Source: Xenorhabdus sp014467285 (GTDB lineage Bacteria > Pseudomonadota > Gammaproteobacteria > Enterobacterales > Enterobacteriaceae). From it: DNA of 64,000 nt. Positions 1-7,686 of the stretch are shown here, piece by piece. The first letter of the stretch is position 1. Each line of letters starts with the position of its first letter. The notes below the pieces were generated by a model. It was given only the letters and a program-made list of their open reading frames with translations, was not told the origin of the DNA and searched no databases. The DNA lies in contig NZ_NKHR01000002.1 in assembly GCF_014467285.1 (NCBI RefSeq), positions 1 to 64,000 of the forward strand, read 5' to 3'. The position numbers and the translations under genes are program-made.

Positions 1-2
1 CT

Positions 3-173
3 GAAAATACACACCTCGTCGGGAAAAGTTTCACGCAACGTATCGAGCGTGAAAATCTTACACTTCGCAACAGAATTAAACGATTGAATCGTAAAACACT
101 CGGCTATTCAAAATCCCCTGAGATGCATGACAAAGTTATCGGGACTTTTATTGAAAGAGAATACTATCTTTAA
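3..173 (+). pseudogene. IS1-family transposase (InsB) C-terminal fragment
   Basis: The first 171 bases read in one frame as the last 56 residues of an IS1-type transposase: an ENTH start, then FTQRIERENLTLR and RIKRLNRKT, ending in HDKVIGTFIEREYYL and a TAA at 171-173. These match the conserved C-terminal part of IS1 InsB (FTQRIER-NLTLR-IKRL-RKT and HDKVIG). The gene runs off the left edge, so it cannot be said whether the rest of the element is intact. No IS1 right inverted repeat is recognisable after the stop; the sequence passes straight into transporter coding sequence. This suggests that the IS end and the transporter 5' half were lost together in a deletion. Family assignment is strong, exact element unknown. 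Confidence 0.85.
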
Positions 174-654
174 AGCAGAGCAACGGATTGAATACATGAC
201 CGTTTTTACAGGTCTCTGTTTTGGCATTCCTTGCTTTCAAAACGTTGCGTTAAGATTAGGTAATAAGTTTGGATGCCTGAAATCGTTAGCATGGTCTAGT
301 TTTTTGCAAACTATGGCTTATGGCATTATTTTCTTTCTAAATGGCGATCTTTTATTGCAATTTATCTTAATTTTTATCGTGACTTTATTGCTTAGTCTTT
401 CTGAAGCCATTCTCGGTTCGCAAATAGGGGTAGCCATTTTAATGTTTTCCCTTTCCGGTTATGAAGGTCGCTATTCTGCTGTTCTTCAATTTGCTTTTGG
501 CAGCTCCACTGTTATTGCCCCTTGGATGTTCACCCAACTACTCAGTTTTTCCAGCACCACTTTATGGGGAAGTATCATATTATACGTTACCTTAACTGGT
601 ATTGGATTTATTATTCTTAATCGATATCATGACAACAGAAATAATATGCTTTAA
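127..654 (+). pseudogene. MFS transporter, 3' half only, joined to IS1 remnant
   Basis: The open frame encodes 175 aa. Its first 15 or so residues are an out-of-frame reading of the IS1 transposase tail, and transporter-like sequence begins near base 171. From there about five hydrophobic segments follow, in the pattern of the C-terminal half of a major facilitator exporter: a short cationic loop after LRLGNKFG, then a SEAILGSQIG segment and an SGYEGRYSAVLQFAFGSSTVIAPW segment. A complete MFS protein has about 400 aa and 12 helices, so the N-terminal half is missing. It faces the biosynthetic operon at 812-7209 and may once have exported its product. As it stands it should be non-functional unless the partner half exists elsewhere. 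Confidence 0.75.
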
Positions 655-669
655 AAACGTTGAAATTGA

Positions 670-695
670 GCTTGAAGAGAATTCTCTCTTCAAGC
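670..695. terminator. Hairpin between convergent MFS remnant and ATP-grasp gene
   Basis: An 11-bp perfect stem (GCTTGAAGAGA / TCTCTTCAAGC) with a 4-nt loop lies between two converging genes. There is no clean T-tract on the plus strand; the minus strand continues into a moderately T-rich stretch. Probably a shared terminator. Just downstream (734-759) a 13-bp unit, CACAAATACATCT, is duplicated in tandem. Confidence 0.5.
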
Positions 696-811
696 CATGC
701 GTATACTCTAGCTCTAATATACCCAATACATTTCACAAATACATCTCACAAATACATCTCAAATTGCAGTTCAGTCCACAAAGCGAAAATTTGCAAAATG
801 AAGGAAATAGG

Positions 812-2143
812 TTATTGGTTTATATCATGGCAGATAAAACTCACATAATGGCGGTTAGAGACTTTACTAGCCAGTTCAGCCACAATATTACCCAGTAATT
901 TTTCCTGATCCAGAGGACGATAAATAAGTGCATTAACACCTTCAGAAGGAACACCTAGAGCAATCATCTGATCATTCGCTTCAATTTCTACCACTCTTTG
1001 TTGTTTTTTATCTCGATCCAATACGATGATATTTTGGCCTGAATAATTACGAATCATATCACGCCATATTATTTCAACCTGATAAGGATCAAGATCCATA
1101 ATAAGAGGGCAATTCTCCTGAACAGCGCGATTAAATAAATAGCAAGGAAATAGAGGGACGGCACGGTGTAATCCCAATCCAGACGCATGACGGGGATTAA
1201 TTTCTGTTGCAAAAAATTCACTGCCTGTCCAGATACCATCAAGACTGAACATTCCTCGATAACCGGCTTCTTCTGCAAGTTTCTCTCCCGCCAGACGAGT
1301 GCAAGCACGCATATTGTCAGCAAGTTTTCCGGGCTGCCAGCGATTTGATGAACCACAAAACAGAAGCTGATTAGTTGTTTTTTCAAAAACGGTCAATATT
1401 TCTATCGGATCAAAAACAGCAACGCCAGTTGGCAAAACCATGGCAAGAATACTACATGGAACTCCTTGTATAAATTCAGCCATACGAAATTTTCTGGTTT
1501 GATTACGGAATTTATCCAATACACCAGCAATTTCATCAGGTTCCCTAATCCACACCAAGCCACTTGATCCGGCATTAAATGACTTTGAATTATCAATTGC
1601 TAATACAACCCCTTTCCCTTTGTTAAGAAGGTGAAACGCCGCTACTGCATCATTAGGATCAGGATCAATTATTTTGTAAGGAGGCGTATTAATTCCCCAT
1701 CGACGAAGGCTATCATCAATATAGATTTTATCTTCAAATTTAGCCCATTCAGGTTTTTGCCAACCATAAGTGGTTCTGCCAGCTAATTGAGAAAGTGGTA
1801 ATCTCACTCCTCCCAAGAAAGTGATATTCTTTTCCGGATCAATTTTGTCCAACCAATGTTTAATACAAATAAACTGGTTTTCCAATATCACTTGTAAGGG
1901 TTGTTTATTAATATTAATAATATGCCAACACAATACCCCTTCTGGGCGCCAAGATTCCTCTGATACGGATATTATCGCCTTTATTTTGGCACCACATATT
2001 TGCAACTCAAACATCAAGTTTTCCAACGTATCCAAATTATCTGAATAATCAATTAAAAAACCTATTTCACGATTCTGCCAATATTCTTTCAACCTTTTTG
2101 TTATTTCCGTAAACCAATTATCTGGTACCCTTTGTGTAATCAT
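812..2143 (-). CDS. ATP-grasp ligase-like protein (second of two)
   Basis: About 443 aa. The C-terminal catalytic half carries ATP-grasp hallmarks: GYRGMFSLDGIW followed by FFATEINPRHASG, the Mg-binding E-x-N-P-R motif; the N-terminal half is more divergent. ATP-grasp enzymes activate a carboxylate as acyl phosphate and join it to an amine, thiol or hydroxyl. The start is set at the ATG at 2143, which overlaps the upstream stop as ATGA and has GGAG six bases before it; upstream in-frame codons lie inside the previous gene. It is the last gene of the 7209-812 operon. Overall shape recalls peptide-ligase ATP-grasps such as the PGM1-related group, but this is only a resemblance. Substrate unknown. 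Confidence 0.75.
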   Translation of the reverse strand: MITQRVPDNWFTEITKRLKEYWQNREIGFLIDYSDNLDTLENLMFELQICGAKIKAIISVSEESWRPEGVLCWHIININKQPLQVILENQFICIKHWLDKIDPEKNITFLGGVRLPLSQLAGRTTYGWQKPEWAKFEDKIYIDDSLRRWGINTPPYKIIDPDPNDAVAAFHLLNKGKGVVLAIDNSKSFNAGSSGLVWIREPDEIAGVLDKFRNQTRKFRMAEFIQGVPCSILAMVLPTGVAVFDPIEILTVFEKTTNQLLFCGSSNRWQPGKLADNMRACTRLAGEKLAEEAGYRGMFSLDGIWTGSEFFATEINPRHASGLGLHRAVPLFPCYLFNRAVQENCPLIMDLDPYQVEIIWRDMIRNYSGQNIIVLDRDKKQQRVVEIEANDQMIALGVPSEGVNALIYRPLDQEKLLGNIVAELASKVSNRHYVSFICHDINQ

Positions 2144-3381
2144 GTAATCTCCATCCATAAAGCATGTGTTTTCCACCAAGTATTAATTTCAGTAATAACG
2201 CTGGCTGGATCACAATCAACTGGCAGCAAGGCAAAGGCTTTGGCTATATGATCTGAAATGGAGTGAGGGGCCTGGTAATACTGGCCAATACGCGCCATAA
2301 GTTGATAATCAATAATACCATGAATAGGACAATTTTCCGGCGCATAGCTAAACACGCCCGCTTTGGGAGGAAACCAGGCAAACCCCGCCATAGCCTGAGG
2401 GGAAATACTTTGATAAGTTTCTTGAGAACGCATTCCTGCCTGACCAAGCAATGTTTCTTTGTACAAATTCAAACCAAATGCCATTTCATACACAGGTACA
2501 TGCCCCGCTCCTCCCGGGCGACACGCAATTTCACACAACACAAGGTGATGTGTTTTTTCACAAAAGAAGGCTTCGGCATGAAATGCAATAGTATCAGGTG
2601 TAGGAGGAAGGCTCATAATTACTTTTGACATGAGAGCAGATAATTGCATTGTCAGAGGATTATCCGGTAATAACATCCAACTAAGCAGGGCTGAATTTCC
2701 ACTGACAGCAGAGAAATTAGCGGTTGTATGTGAAGGCCAGCAATGCAACATTTCACCATTTCTCATAAGACCATCAATAGTAAAGAACTCCCCTTCAATC
2801 CACTCTTCAACTATGTAACCTCGTTTTAATGACTCAAAATTGATGTTCTGTAACTGTGCTGCATTGTGAATGATCTGTACTCCTACTGATCCACCACCAT
2901 CAACAGGCTTAATGACGATCGGAAATCCCCATTCATTGGCAAATTTCTCCACTGATTGCCTGTCAGTAACTTGCAACATTTTAGCAACTGGAATTCCATT
3001 CTTGCGTAGTAAGGATTTCATTACCCATTTGTTGCGATAAGCAAGCGCCGACATTTCATTTTGCCCAACTAAGCCCATCTTTTCTCGCACTTGCGCTGCT
3101 CGTAACACATCAATCTCTGTTGCCGAAACAATCCGGTCAATTTGTTTTTCTTCAACTAATTTGAGAATTAATTTATCGACCAAAGGTGAGTCATAATCAT
3201 CAACAGCATAAATTTCTTTAAAATATTTCTGCGCCCTATGAGATGAATTTGTCGATGTTGGTAATAATGCAGATAATAATGCCTTAGGTGTTACAAGAAA
3301 AACCTCTATTTCAGTTTCGGCAAACCATGACGCAATTTTTTCCACAATAGGGCGACGATTGAGAACCAGTACTTTCATCAT
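2140..3381 (-). CDS. ATP-grasp ligase (first of two), carboxylate-amine ligase type
   Basis: About 413 aa from the ATG at 3381 (another ATG follows directly), preceded by AGGGAAAT; the longer open frame reaches back into the upstream gene and is rejected. Domains in order: an N-terminal nucleotide-like fold (MMKVLVLNRR); the ATP-grasp start (NKWVMKSLLRKNGIPVAK); the glycine-rich loop (IKPVDGGGSVGV); the adenine-strap region (YIVEEWIEGEFFTIDG); and the metal-binding strand (LVLCEIACRPGGAG). This is the layout of BacD/carnosine-synthase-like ligases that form peptide or amide bonds. Translational coupling (ATGA) to the second ATP-grasp suggests the two act on the same intermediate. Product unknown; amide ligation or omega-ester/amide cross-linking of the small peptide are both possible. 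Confidence 0.8.
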   Translation of the reverse strand: MMKVLVLNRRPIVEKIASWFAETEIEVFLVTPKALLSALLPTSTNSSHRAQKYFKEIYAVDDYDSPLVDKLILKLVEEKQIDRIVSATEIDVLRAAQVREKMGLVGQNEMSALAYRNKWVMKSLLRKNGIPVAKMLQVTDRQSVEKFANEWGFPIVIKPVDGGGSVGVQIIHNAAQLQNINFESLKRGYIVEEWIEGEFFTIDGLMRNGEMLHCWPSHTTANFSAVSGNSALLSWMLLPDNPLTMQLSALMSKVIMSLPPTPDTIAFHAEAFFCEKTHHLVLCEIACRPGGAGHVPVYEMAFGLNLYKETLLGQAGMRSQETYQSISPQAMAGFAWFPPKAGVFSYAPENCPIHGIIDYQLMARIGQYYQAPHSISDHIAKAFALLPVDCDPASVITEINTWWKTHALWMEIT

Positions 3382-3421
3382 ATTTCCCTGCCGTAATTTG
3401 ATGACATAAGAAATGTTATTC

Positions 3422-5311
3422 CTATGGCTGTTTAGGTAAACAGGCCAGACGAATACGGAGAAAAGCAATATCAAAACCAGATACAGCGATAATTCGAATA
3501 CTATGTAAATCACATCCCTGATTTTCACCCAATTTAAATTCAAACTTTATTACATTGTCATTTTTTAATTCTGTTGTTTTCAGATCAGAGACAAAACATT
3601 GCCCGGTAGATTTATCATATCCACGAAGTTCCAAATGTACCCTGTGAGTAATAAGATGAACGGAATGAGGAATATGTAGCCGTATTTTTGCAGTTATACT
3701 TTCCCCCTGCCGAGCAATTAATGTTTCCGTCTGATTTTCCAGGCGGATACCTCCACAACGGTAGGCTGAAAGCGGGCCACAGACTCGACACATTTGGGTT
3801 TCGCTACATCCCGTGATTATCCCCTCGTTGCCAAATAAAGAGGTTTCCATCAATGTTCCGCATCGTTGGCATGGCTCAGCTGTTTTTAACGTACTAAGCA
3901 ATTGATCATAATGCAGCAAATCAAAGGCATCAAAACTTGCACGACTTTCATGCAATAACGACACCATTATTTTTTCCCATTGAGCAATTAGCAGCTGAAT
4001 AAGCGCCTTATTCCGCAAAAGTTCTTTGTTATTTTCCAGAGAATAAGAAGCTTCATATTTTTTTAGTGAAAAAAGAGCCAGCCGTTCAATATCCATAAGC
4101 TTTGTACGCAAACCAGATAACTGCTCAGCCACCGTATCTCCTAACCACGCATCAATAGAACGCAGCAACCGATGCCCGTGAATACTCTCTTCCAATACCG
4201 TCTTAATCCATGCAATGGCCTTGGAAACTGATTCCGATTCGCCATTATCATGTTGAACTGTCGGCAAAGATTGTTTTTCATCCTGCATCGACAATTGCAA
4301 TGTTGGATCACCAAGCAACGCGAACGTGAAAGGCTGTCCAAGTGCAGCACAAGTGTCATTCAATCCTGCTGCGATTTGCCCAAGAGGCACCTTTTCTTTC
4401 GCCATTTTTCTCAATAGTGTCAGAAGGTAATCCGGGGCAATCAGTGGGCGGATAGGTGCTAAAACAGCAGCAGGCCACCCTTCCGTCAATGCCAAAGTCA
4501 TTGATACCGGAGAGGGATAAAGTTCCTCTGCAATATTAAAGCCATTGCAACATATATAATTGATGGCATAAGCACGAATATCCAGTCCATAAAATACGCG
4601 AGTCTTTCCATGTGCACGCTTACATCGTCGGGTGATGCCTGAACACCCACATTCAGGTATCAGAGGAAATTCGGTTTCTTCCAACAACCCGCAAACCGTC
4701 AATAAAGGCAATTTAGCATGACTTCCCTCACCATGACTTCTGATCGTTTTCAGCATGGCAGGTTGTGAAAGCAAAACAGCTAACTGCTCTGGATCACTTT
4801 CATTACTTGCATATTTATGTTTTGGTGCATCAATCAGAAATTCATTTTGCTCTGAAAGTGAAGGAATTAATAATGATTTGGCAACCAAATAACTGAGGCT
4901 GGAAAGCGTCCTTCCACACAAAAAACCGATAGTTTTACCAGCTTCAGCAGCCATTTCCAGCATACTGGCAACAAAACCTACTTTCAGTTCATGTGCCATT
5001 GCTATGATCAGAATGCTTTTTTCTTTCACTTCCTGCATCAACAATTTGATGCTATCAATGTCGTTGATTGGAATAACGCGATATTCCATGACCTTTGCAT
5101 ATAACAAAGCCATCGGCCAAGTATTTTCATCCATGTTGAATATCGCAACATCCTTGTTGTAACTTGTACGCAATTTCTCCGTATACATTTCCTCTATTAC
5201 TTGGCGCCAGCGATTTTCTTGTGTGGCATTTTCTGGACGAATAATAGGAATTCCTGATCCAGAATCAACCACATCATTATATTCAGAAAGTGTCTTCAAC
5301 CAATTTATCAT
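3422..5311 (-). CDS. Caspase/gingipain-fold (clan CD-like) protein with C-terminal Cys-rich module
   Basis: 629 aa. Residues about 50-340 look like a clan CD cysteine peptidase of CHAT/C25 type: a His in SHGEGSH (H193), a Cys in YICCNGFN (C254/C255), then SMTLALTEGWPAAVLAPIRP and a terminal LGDPTLQL as in gingipain-like proteins. A Cys-rich stretch sits just after the His (CGCSGITRRC). Residues about 480-520 carry C481, C484, C502, C508, C511 and C519, likely a zinc-binding module, followed by a beta-rich tail. No signal peptide is evident, so it should be cytoplasmic. In this operon it could release the product from the small peptide or remove a leader. Fold assignment is by motif only; peptidase activity is inferred. 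Confidence 0.55.
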   Translation of the reverse strand: MINWLKTLSEYNDVVDSGSGIPIIRPENATQENRWRQVIEEMYTEKLRTSYNKDVAIFNMDENTWPMALLYAKVMEYRVIPINDIDSIKLLMQEVKEKSILIIAMAHELKVGFVASMLEMAAEAGKTIGFLCGRTLSSLSYLVAKSLLIPSLSEQNEFLIDAPKHKYASNESDPEQLAVLLSQPAMLKTIRSHGEGSHAKLPLLTVCGLLEETEFPLIPECGCSGITRRCKRAHGKTRVFYGLDIRAYAINYICCNGFNIAEELYPSPVSMTLALTEGWPAAVLAPIRPLIAPDYLLTLLRKMAKEKVPLGQIAAGLNDTCAALGQPFTFALLGDPTLQLSMQDEKQSLPTVQHDNGESESVSKAIAWIKTVLEESIHGHRLLRSIDAWLGDTVAEQLSGLRTKLMDIERLALFSLKKYEASYSLENNKELLRNKALIQLLIAQWEKIMVSLLHESRASFDAFDLLHYDQLLSTLKTAEPCQRCGTLMETSLFGNEGIITGCSETQMCRVCGPLSAYRCGGIRLENQTETLIARQGESITAKIRLHIPHSVHLITHRVHLELRGYDKSTGQCFVSDLKTTELKNDNVIKFEFKLGENQGCDLHSIRIIAVSGFDIAFLRIRLACLPKQP

Positions 5312-5347
5312 GTGACTATTCCACGAAGAAAATATGACAGAGGAAAA

Positions 5348-6013
5348 TTAGGTTGCAGGTGTATCCCAAAACCATACTTGCAAAACTTTTCTAACTGCCT
5401 GCATGTTCTTAGGAATAGGCGTAACTGCATGCCAAGCTGAATCAGTTCTACGAATGATCGCTGAAGTATTTTTTTTCGGTGCAATTTCAACTACAACATC
5501 CAATGGATCAGCAGAACGCAGTAATTGCAAACAGCCTCCCATTTCAGGTACCCAATCATCAGTCAGATACATTAGATGGGTCACTATTTTATGGGGTTTA
5601 TCCACATGGGGCTGAAAGAAAGAACCTGGGCCAAACTCCCAAAAATGTGCCTGAAATTGCAATTTTCTGACATTATATTCGCTGACATCACTGATACATT
5701 CGAGATAATCATCGGATAAGAGATCCTTTGCTACCGCCAACCAAATATCAGCAAGCTCATCAGAGGCGTAAGGCTCTTTTTCACCTAACTCCAGAAGAGG
5801 GCGAGTTTTAACATTATGTTGATACCATTCTGGTGATCCTGTCTTGCCAAGAGCTTCTGCGAGTTTACGTTGGGAATGATAAGTCCAGTGACTTACCGGA
5901 AAAACATCAGCAGTAATTGTTTCCTTAAACGTATTATCACATGTTGCCCACGGTGAAGGATAATGATCGAGTTTCATACTCCGTAGTGCATCTAAATTCA
6001 GGACTTCAGCCAT
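5348..6013 (-). CDS. 2-oxoglutarate/Fe(II)-dependent oxygenase-like protein
   Basis: About 221 aa from the ATG at 6013, which has GGAG nine bases upstream; earlier TTG/ATG codons at 6028 and 6022 are less well placed. The jelly-roll core shows FFQPHVDKPHK (H136-x-D138), LMYLTDDWVPEMGGCLQLL, then DSAWHAVTPI (H195) and RKVLQVWFW (R208). That is a complete HxD...H iron triad plus a 2OG-binding Arg, as in prolyl-4-hydroxylase-type enzymes. Such enzymes hydroxylate or desaturate amino-acid side chains or peptides. It lies 45 bp after the reductase gene and 36 bp before the peptidase-like gene, on the same strand, so one mRNA is likely. Hydroxylation of the operon peptide or of a ligated amino acid is inferred. 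Confidence 0.8.
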   Translation of the reverse strand: MAEVLNLDALRSMKLDHYPSPWATCDNTFKETITADVFPVSHWTYHSQRKLAEALGKTGSPEWYQHNVKTRPLLELGEKEPYASDELADIWLAVAKDLLSDDYLECISDVSEYNVRKLQFQAHFWEFGPGSFFQPHVDKPHKIVTHLMYLTDDWVPEMGGCLQLLRSADPLDVVVEIAPKKNTSAIIRRTDSAWHAVTPIPKNMQAVRKVLQVWFWDTPAT

Positions 6014-6058
6014 TTTATACATCTCCAATAAATGATGGATTAATTTTTGGGTACATAT

Positions 6059-6994
6059 TCAATCCAGCGCCAAACGTCTCCCAAAAACATAATCAATTGT
6101 TTTTTGCTGAAGCAATGATGGATTAAGATCAATCAGGGAAAGTAATTGGTTAGGATTACTGATGCCAACCAGAACAGAAACCATCCCTTCACTTGCCAAT
6201 ATCACTTCCAGCGCCAAGAGAGACGGAGAACGATTTAATTGTTTTGCAGCATGCATCAATCGGTTGATTGCATTTTTTGTACGTATATTGCGATAACCAA
6301 GCCCCTTATAGCCCGACAAAGGATGCGTTTGAGGAACATCTAACACTGAACGGTAACGCCCTCCCAAAAGCCCACGAGCCAGAGGAAGAGCCGCCAGTGC
6401 GCCGAGCTGAAATGCCTTGAGGGAAGGTTGTATTTCTTTATAGCTCTGGTAATTCAATATATTCACGGGGTTCTGTATGCTGGCGGGTGGCTCTCCTGCC
6501 ATCGCCTGAGCGATACGACAGTAATGTTCTATTTCTGATGATTTAACGTTGCAGATACCATAACAACGGATTTTTCCTGCTTTTACCCATGATTGCAGAG
6601 TAGAGATAGTTTCTTCGACAGGAGTTAATGGATCAGGTGCATGTAACTGATATAAGTCGATATAATCCGTTTTCAAACGTTTAAGGCTGTTGTGCAAACA
6701 CCAAGTCATTGCTTCTCGACTCGCACCTTTGGCGACTTCATCATGACCAAACTTTGTCGCAATCACAACATCATGCCGATGCCCATATAACGCATCACCT
6801 AGTGCGCTTTCACTCTCACCTTTTCCATAAGTATCTGCTGTATCGAAGAAATTAACCCCCACATCCAATGCCGTAGAAACAATGCGCATGACATCCTTTC
6901 TATGGACACTTATACCAAAATGGCTTCCCCCAACAGCCAAACGAGATACCCGTAAGCCAATGGTCTTCAAGAAATGGGAACTAGAGCCAATCAT
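6059..6994 (-). CDS. Aldo/keto reductase
   Basis: 311 aa NAD(P)H-dependent oxidoreductase with a TIM-barrel fold. The full catalytic tetrad is visible: D51 and Y56 in NFFDTADTYG, K81 in VIATKFG, and H118 in IDLYQLHAPDP. The cofactor-binding C-terminal part (ALPLARGLLGGRY and LVGISNPNQL) is present. The ATG at 6994 overlaps the stop of the preceding 71-aa gene as TAATG, so the two are translationally coupled; a TTG at 7000 is a less likely start. The family reduces aldehydes and ketones; close types include YajO and D-threo-aldose dehydrogenases. Coupling to a tiny peptide gene suggests a tailoring role rather than general detoxification. Confidence 0.88.
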   Translation of the reverse strand: MIGSSSHFLKTIGLRVSRLAVGGSHFGISVHRKDVMRIVSTALDVGVNFFDTADTYGKGESESALGDALYGHRHDVVIATKFGHDEVAKGASREAMTWCLHNSLKRLKTDYIDLYQLHAPDPLTPVEETISTLQSWVKAGKIRCYGICNVKSSEIEHYCRIAQAMAGEPPASIQNPVNILNYQSYKEIQPSLKAFQLGALAALPLARGLLGGRYRSVLDVPQTHPLSGYKGLGYRNIRTKNAINRLMHAAKQLNRSPSLLALEVILASEGMVSVLVGISNPNQLLSLIDLNPSLLQQKTIDYVFGRRLALD

Positions 6995-7209
6995 TACCAA
7001 CTAACTCTCATCTGTTGGACATGCCTATCCGCCAATCCTTCATTGATTAAAGCGTCTATATTTCCTTCAGAAAGTGCGCGATATTGTGCCTCGGTCAGCT
7101 GGTATTCTTGCATCACTTGTTCAGGTTCATTTTCCCAACGAGCTTGCACTTCAGGTTTGGAAATTAAATCATCCAGAAGATCATTAACATCTTTCATTTT
7201 ATTTGTCAT
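6994..7209 (-). CDS. 71-aa LigA-like small protein, candidate precursor or scaffold peptide
   Basis: 71 aa, first gene of the operon, with an AGAGAAAG ribosome-binding site before the ATG at 7209. Residues about 17-65 (SKPEVQARW, PEQVMQEYQLTEAQYRAL, GNIDALINEGL) follow the helical pattern of the LigA subunit domain (PF07746-type: D-P-x-x-R ... L-x-E-Y-x-L-T ... A-L). No dioxygenase catalytic subunit (LigB) is nearby, so ring cleavage is unlikely. The C-terminus ends MRVSW and has no Cys, Ser/Thr-rich or Gly-rich core, so it is not a classic lanthipeptide or thiazole precursor. Tight coupling to modifying enzymes suggests a precursor, or a carrier peptide on which a product is assembled. Function unproven. 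Confidence 0.6.
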   Translation of the reverse strand: MTNKMKDVNDLLDDLISKPEVQARWENEPEQVMQEYQLTEAQYRALSEGNIDALINEGLADRHVQQMRVSW

Positions 7210-7260
7210 AGTTAACTTTCTCTATAAATAGAAAAGGGGTTTACACTTCCAGTTATTATT

Positions 7261-7387
7261 TATACCCTTCGTCTTTCAAGTTGCCTCTTTGTTGGCTGCG
7301 CTCACTCACCCCAGTCACATAGTTATCTATGCTCCCGGGGATTCGCTCCCTTGCCGCCGTGACGCACCTTGAAATCCATTGGGTATA
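7261..7387. repeat. ERIC-type palindromic repeat, 127 bp
   Basis: The element starts TATACCC and ends GGGTATA, is exactly 127 bp, and is imperfectly palindromic overall: TTTCAAGTTG near the left end pairs with CACCTTGAAA near the right. The centre contains CTCACCCCAGTCACATAG and CTCCCGGGGATTCGCTC, which match the conserved core of enterobacterial repetitive intergenic consensus (ERIC) sequences. It sits between the 71-aa peptide gene and the GrpB-family gene, in the probable promoter region of the operon. Confidence 0.9.
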
Positions 7388-7607
7388 TCACCTATAAATA
7401 ATAAACAACCGGACTTTATTAATAAGGGAAAAATAAAAAAGGAATAACCTAATATGATATTTATTCACTTTAGTAATTTAACTTGGAAATTTTAAAAATA
7501 TATTTATATTAACAATGACGTCTAATTCTATAAAAATCAATTAGATTTTTTTGATGGTAATTAACCAGGGGTTTAATAGGATAAAATAGGCTCTTAAAAA
7601 TAACACT

Positions 7608-7640
7608 CCTGTTTGTTTTTGCAATAAGAAAACAAACAGG
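7608..7640 (-). terminator. Hairpin after the GrpB-family gene
   Basis: A 12-bp perfect inverted repeat (CCTGTTTGTTTT / AAAACAAACAGG) with a 9-nt loop, 46 bp past the stop of the GrpB-family gene. Read on the minus strand it is followed by a partly T-rich stretch (GTTATTTTTAAG). Probable terminator. Confidence 0.6.
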
Positions 7641-7686
7641 ATATGAATAGATCAACACAGTAATCAAAAATAATAGTCAAATATTA

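Larger units (their letters stand above)
7210..7686. other. Intergenic region upstream of the accessory operon
   Basis: Holds the ERIC element (7261-7387), then about 200 bp of very AT-rich DNA (7388-7607) without a credible gene, then a strong hairpin (7608-7640). Because the ERIC lies between the AT-rich DNA and the 71-aa gene, a promoter in the AT-rich part would transcribe through the ERIC; alternatively the promoter lies in the roughly 50 bp between ERIC and gene. I cannot decide from sequence. Confidence 0.6.

Noticed and set aside
734..759. Short 13-bp tandem duplication as a CRISPR-like repeat
   Set aside because: Only two copies, no spacer, no cas genes anywhere in the window.
602..898. 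98-aa frame across the MFS/ATP-grasp junction
   Set aside because: It overlaps both gene ends in other frames and spans the hairpin and the 13-bp tandem repeat; no coding signature.
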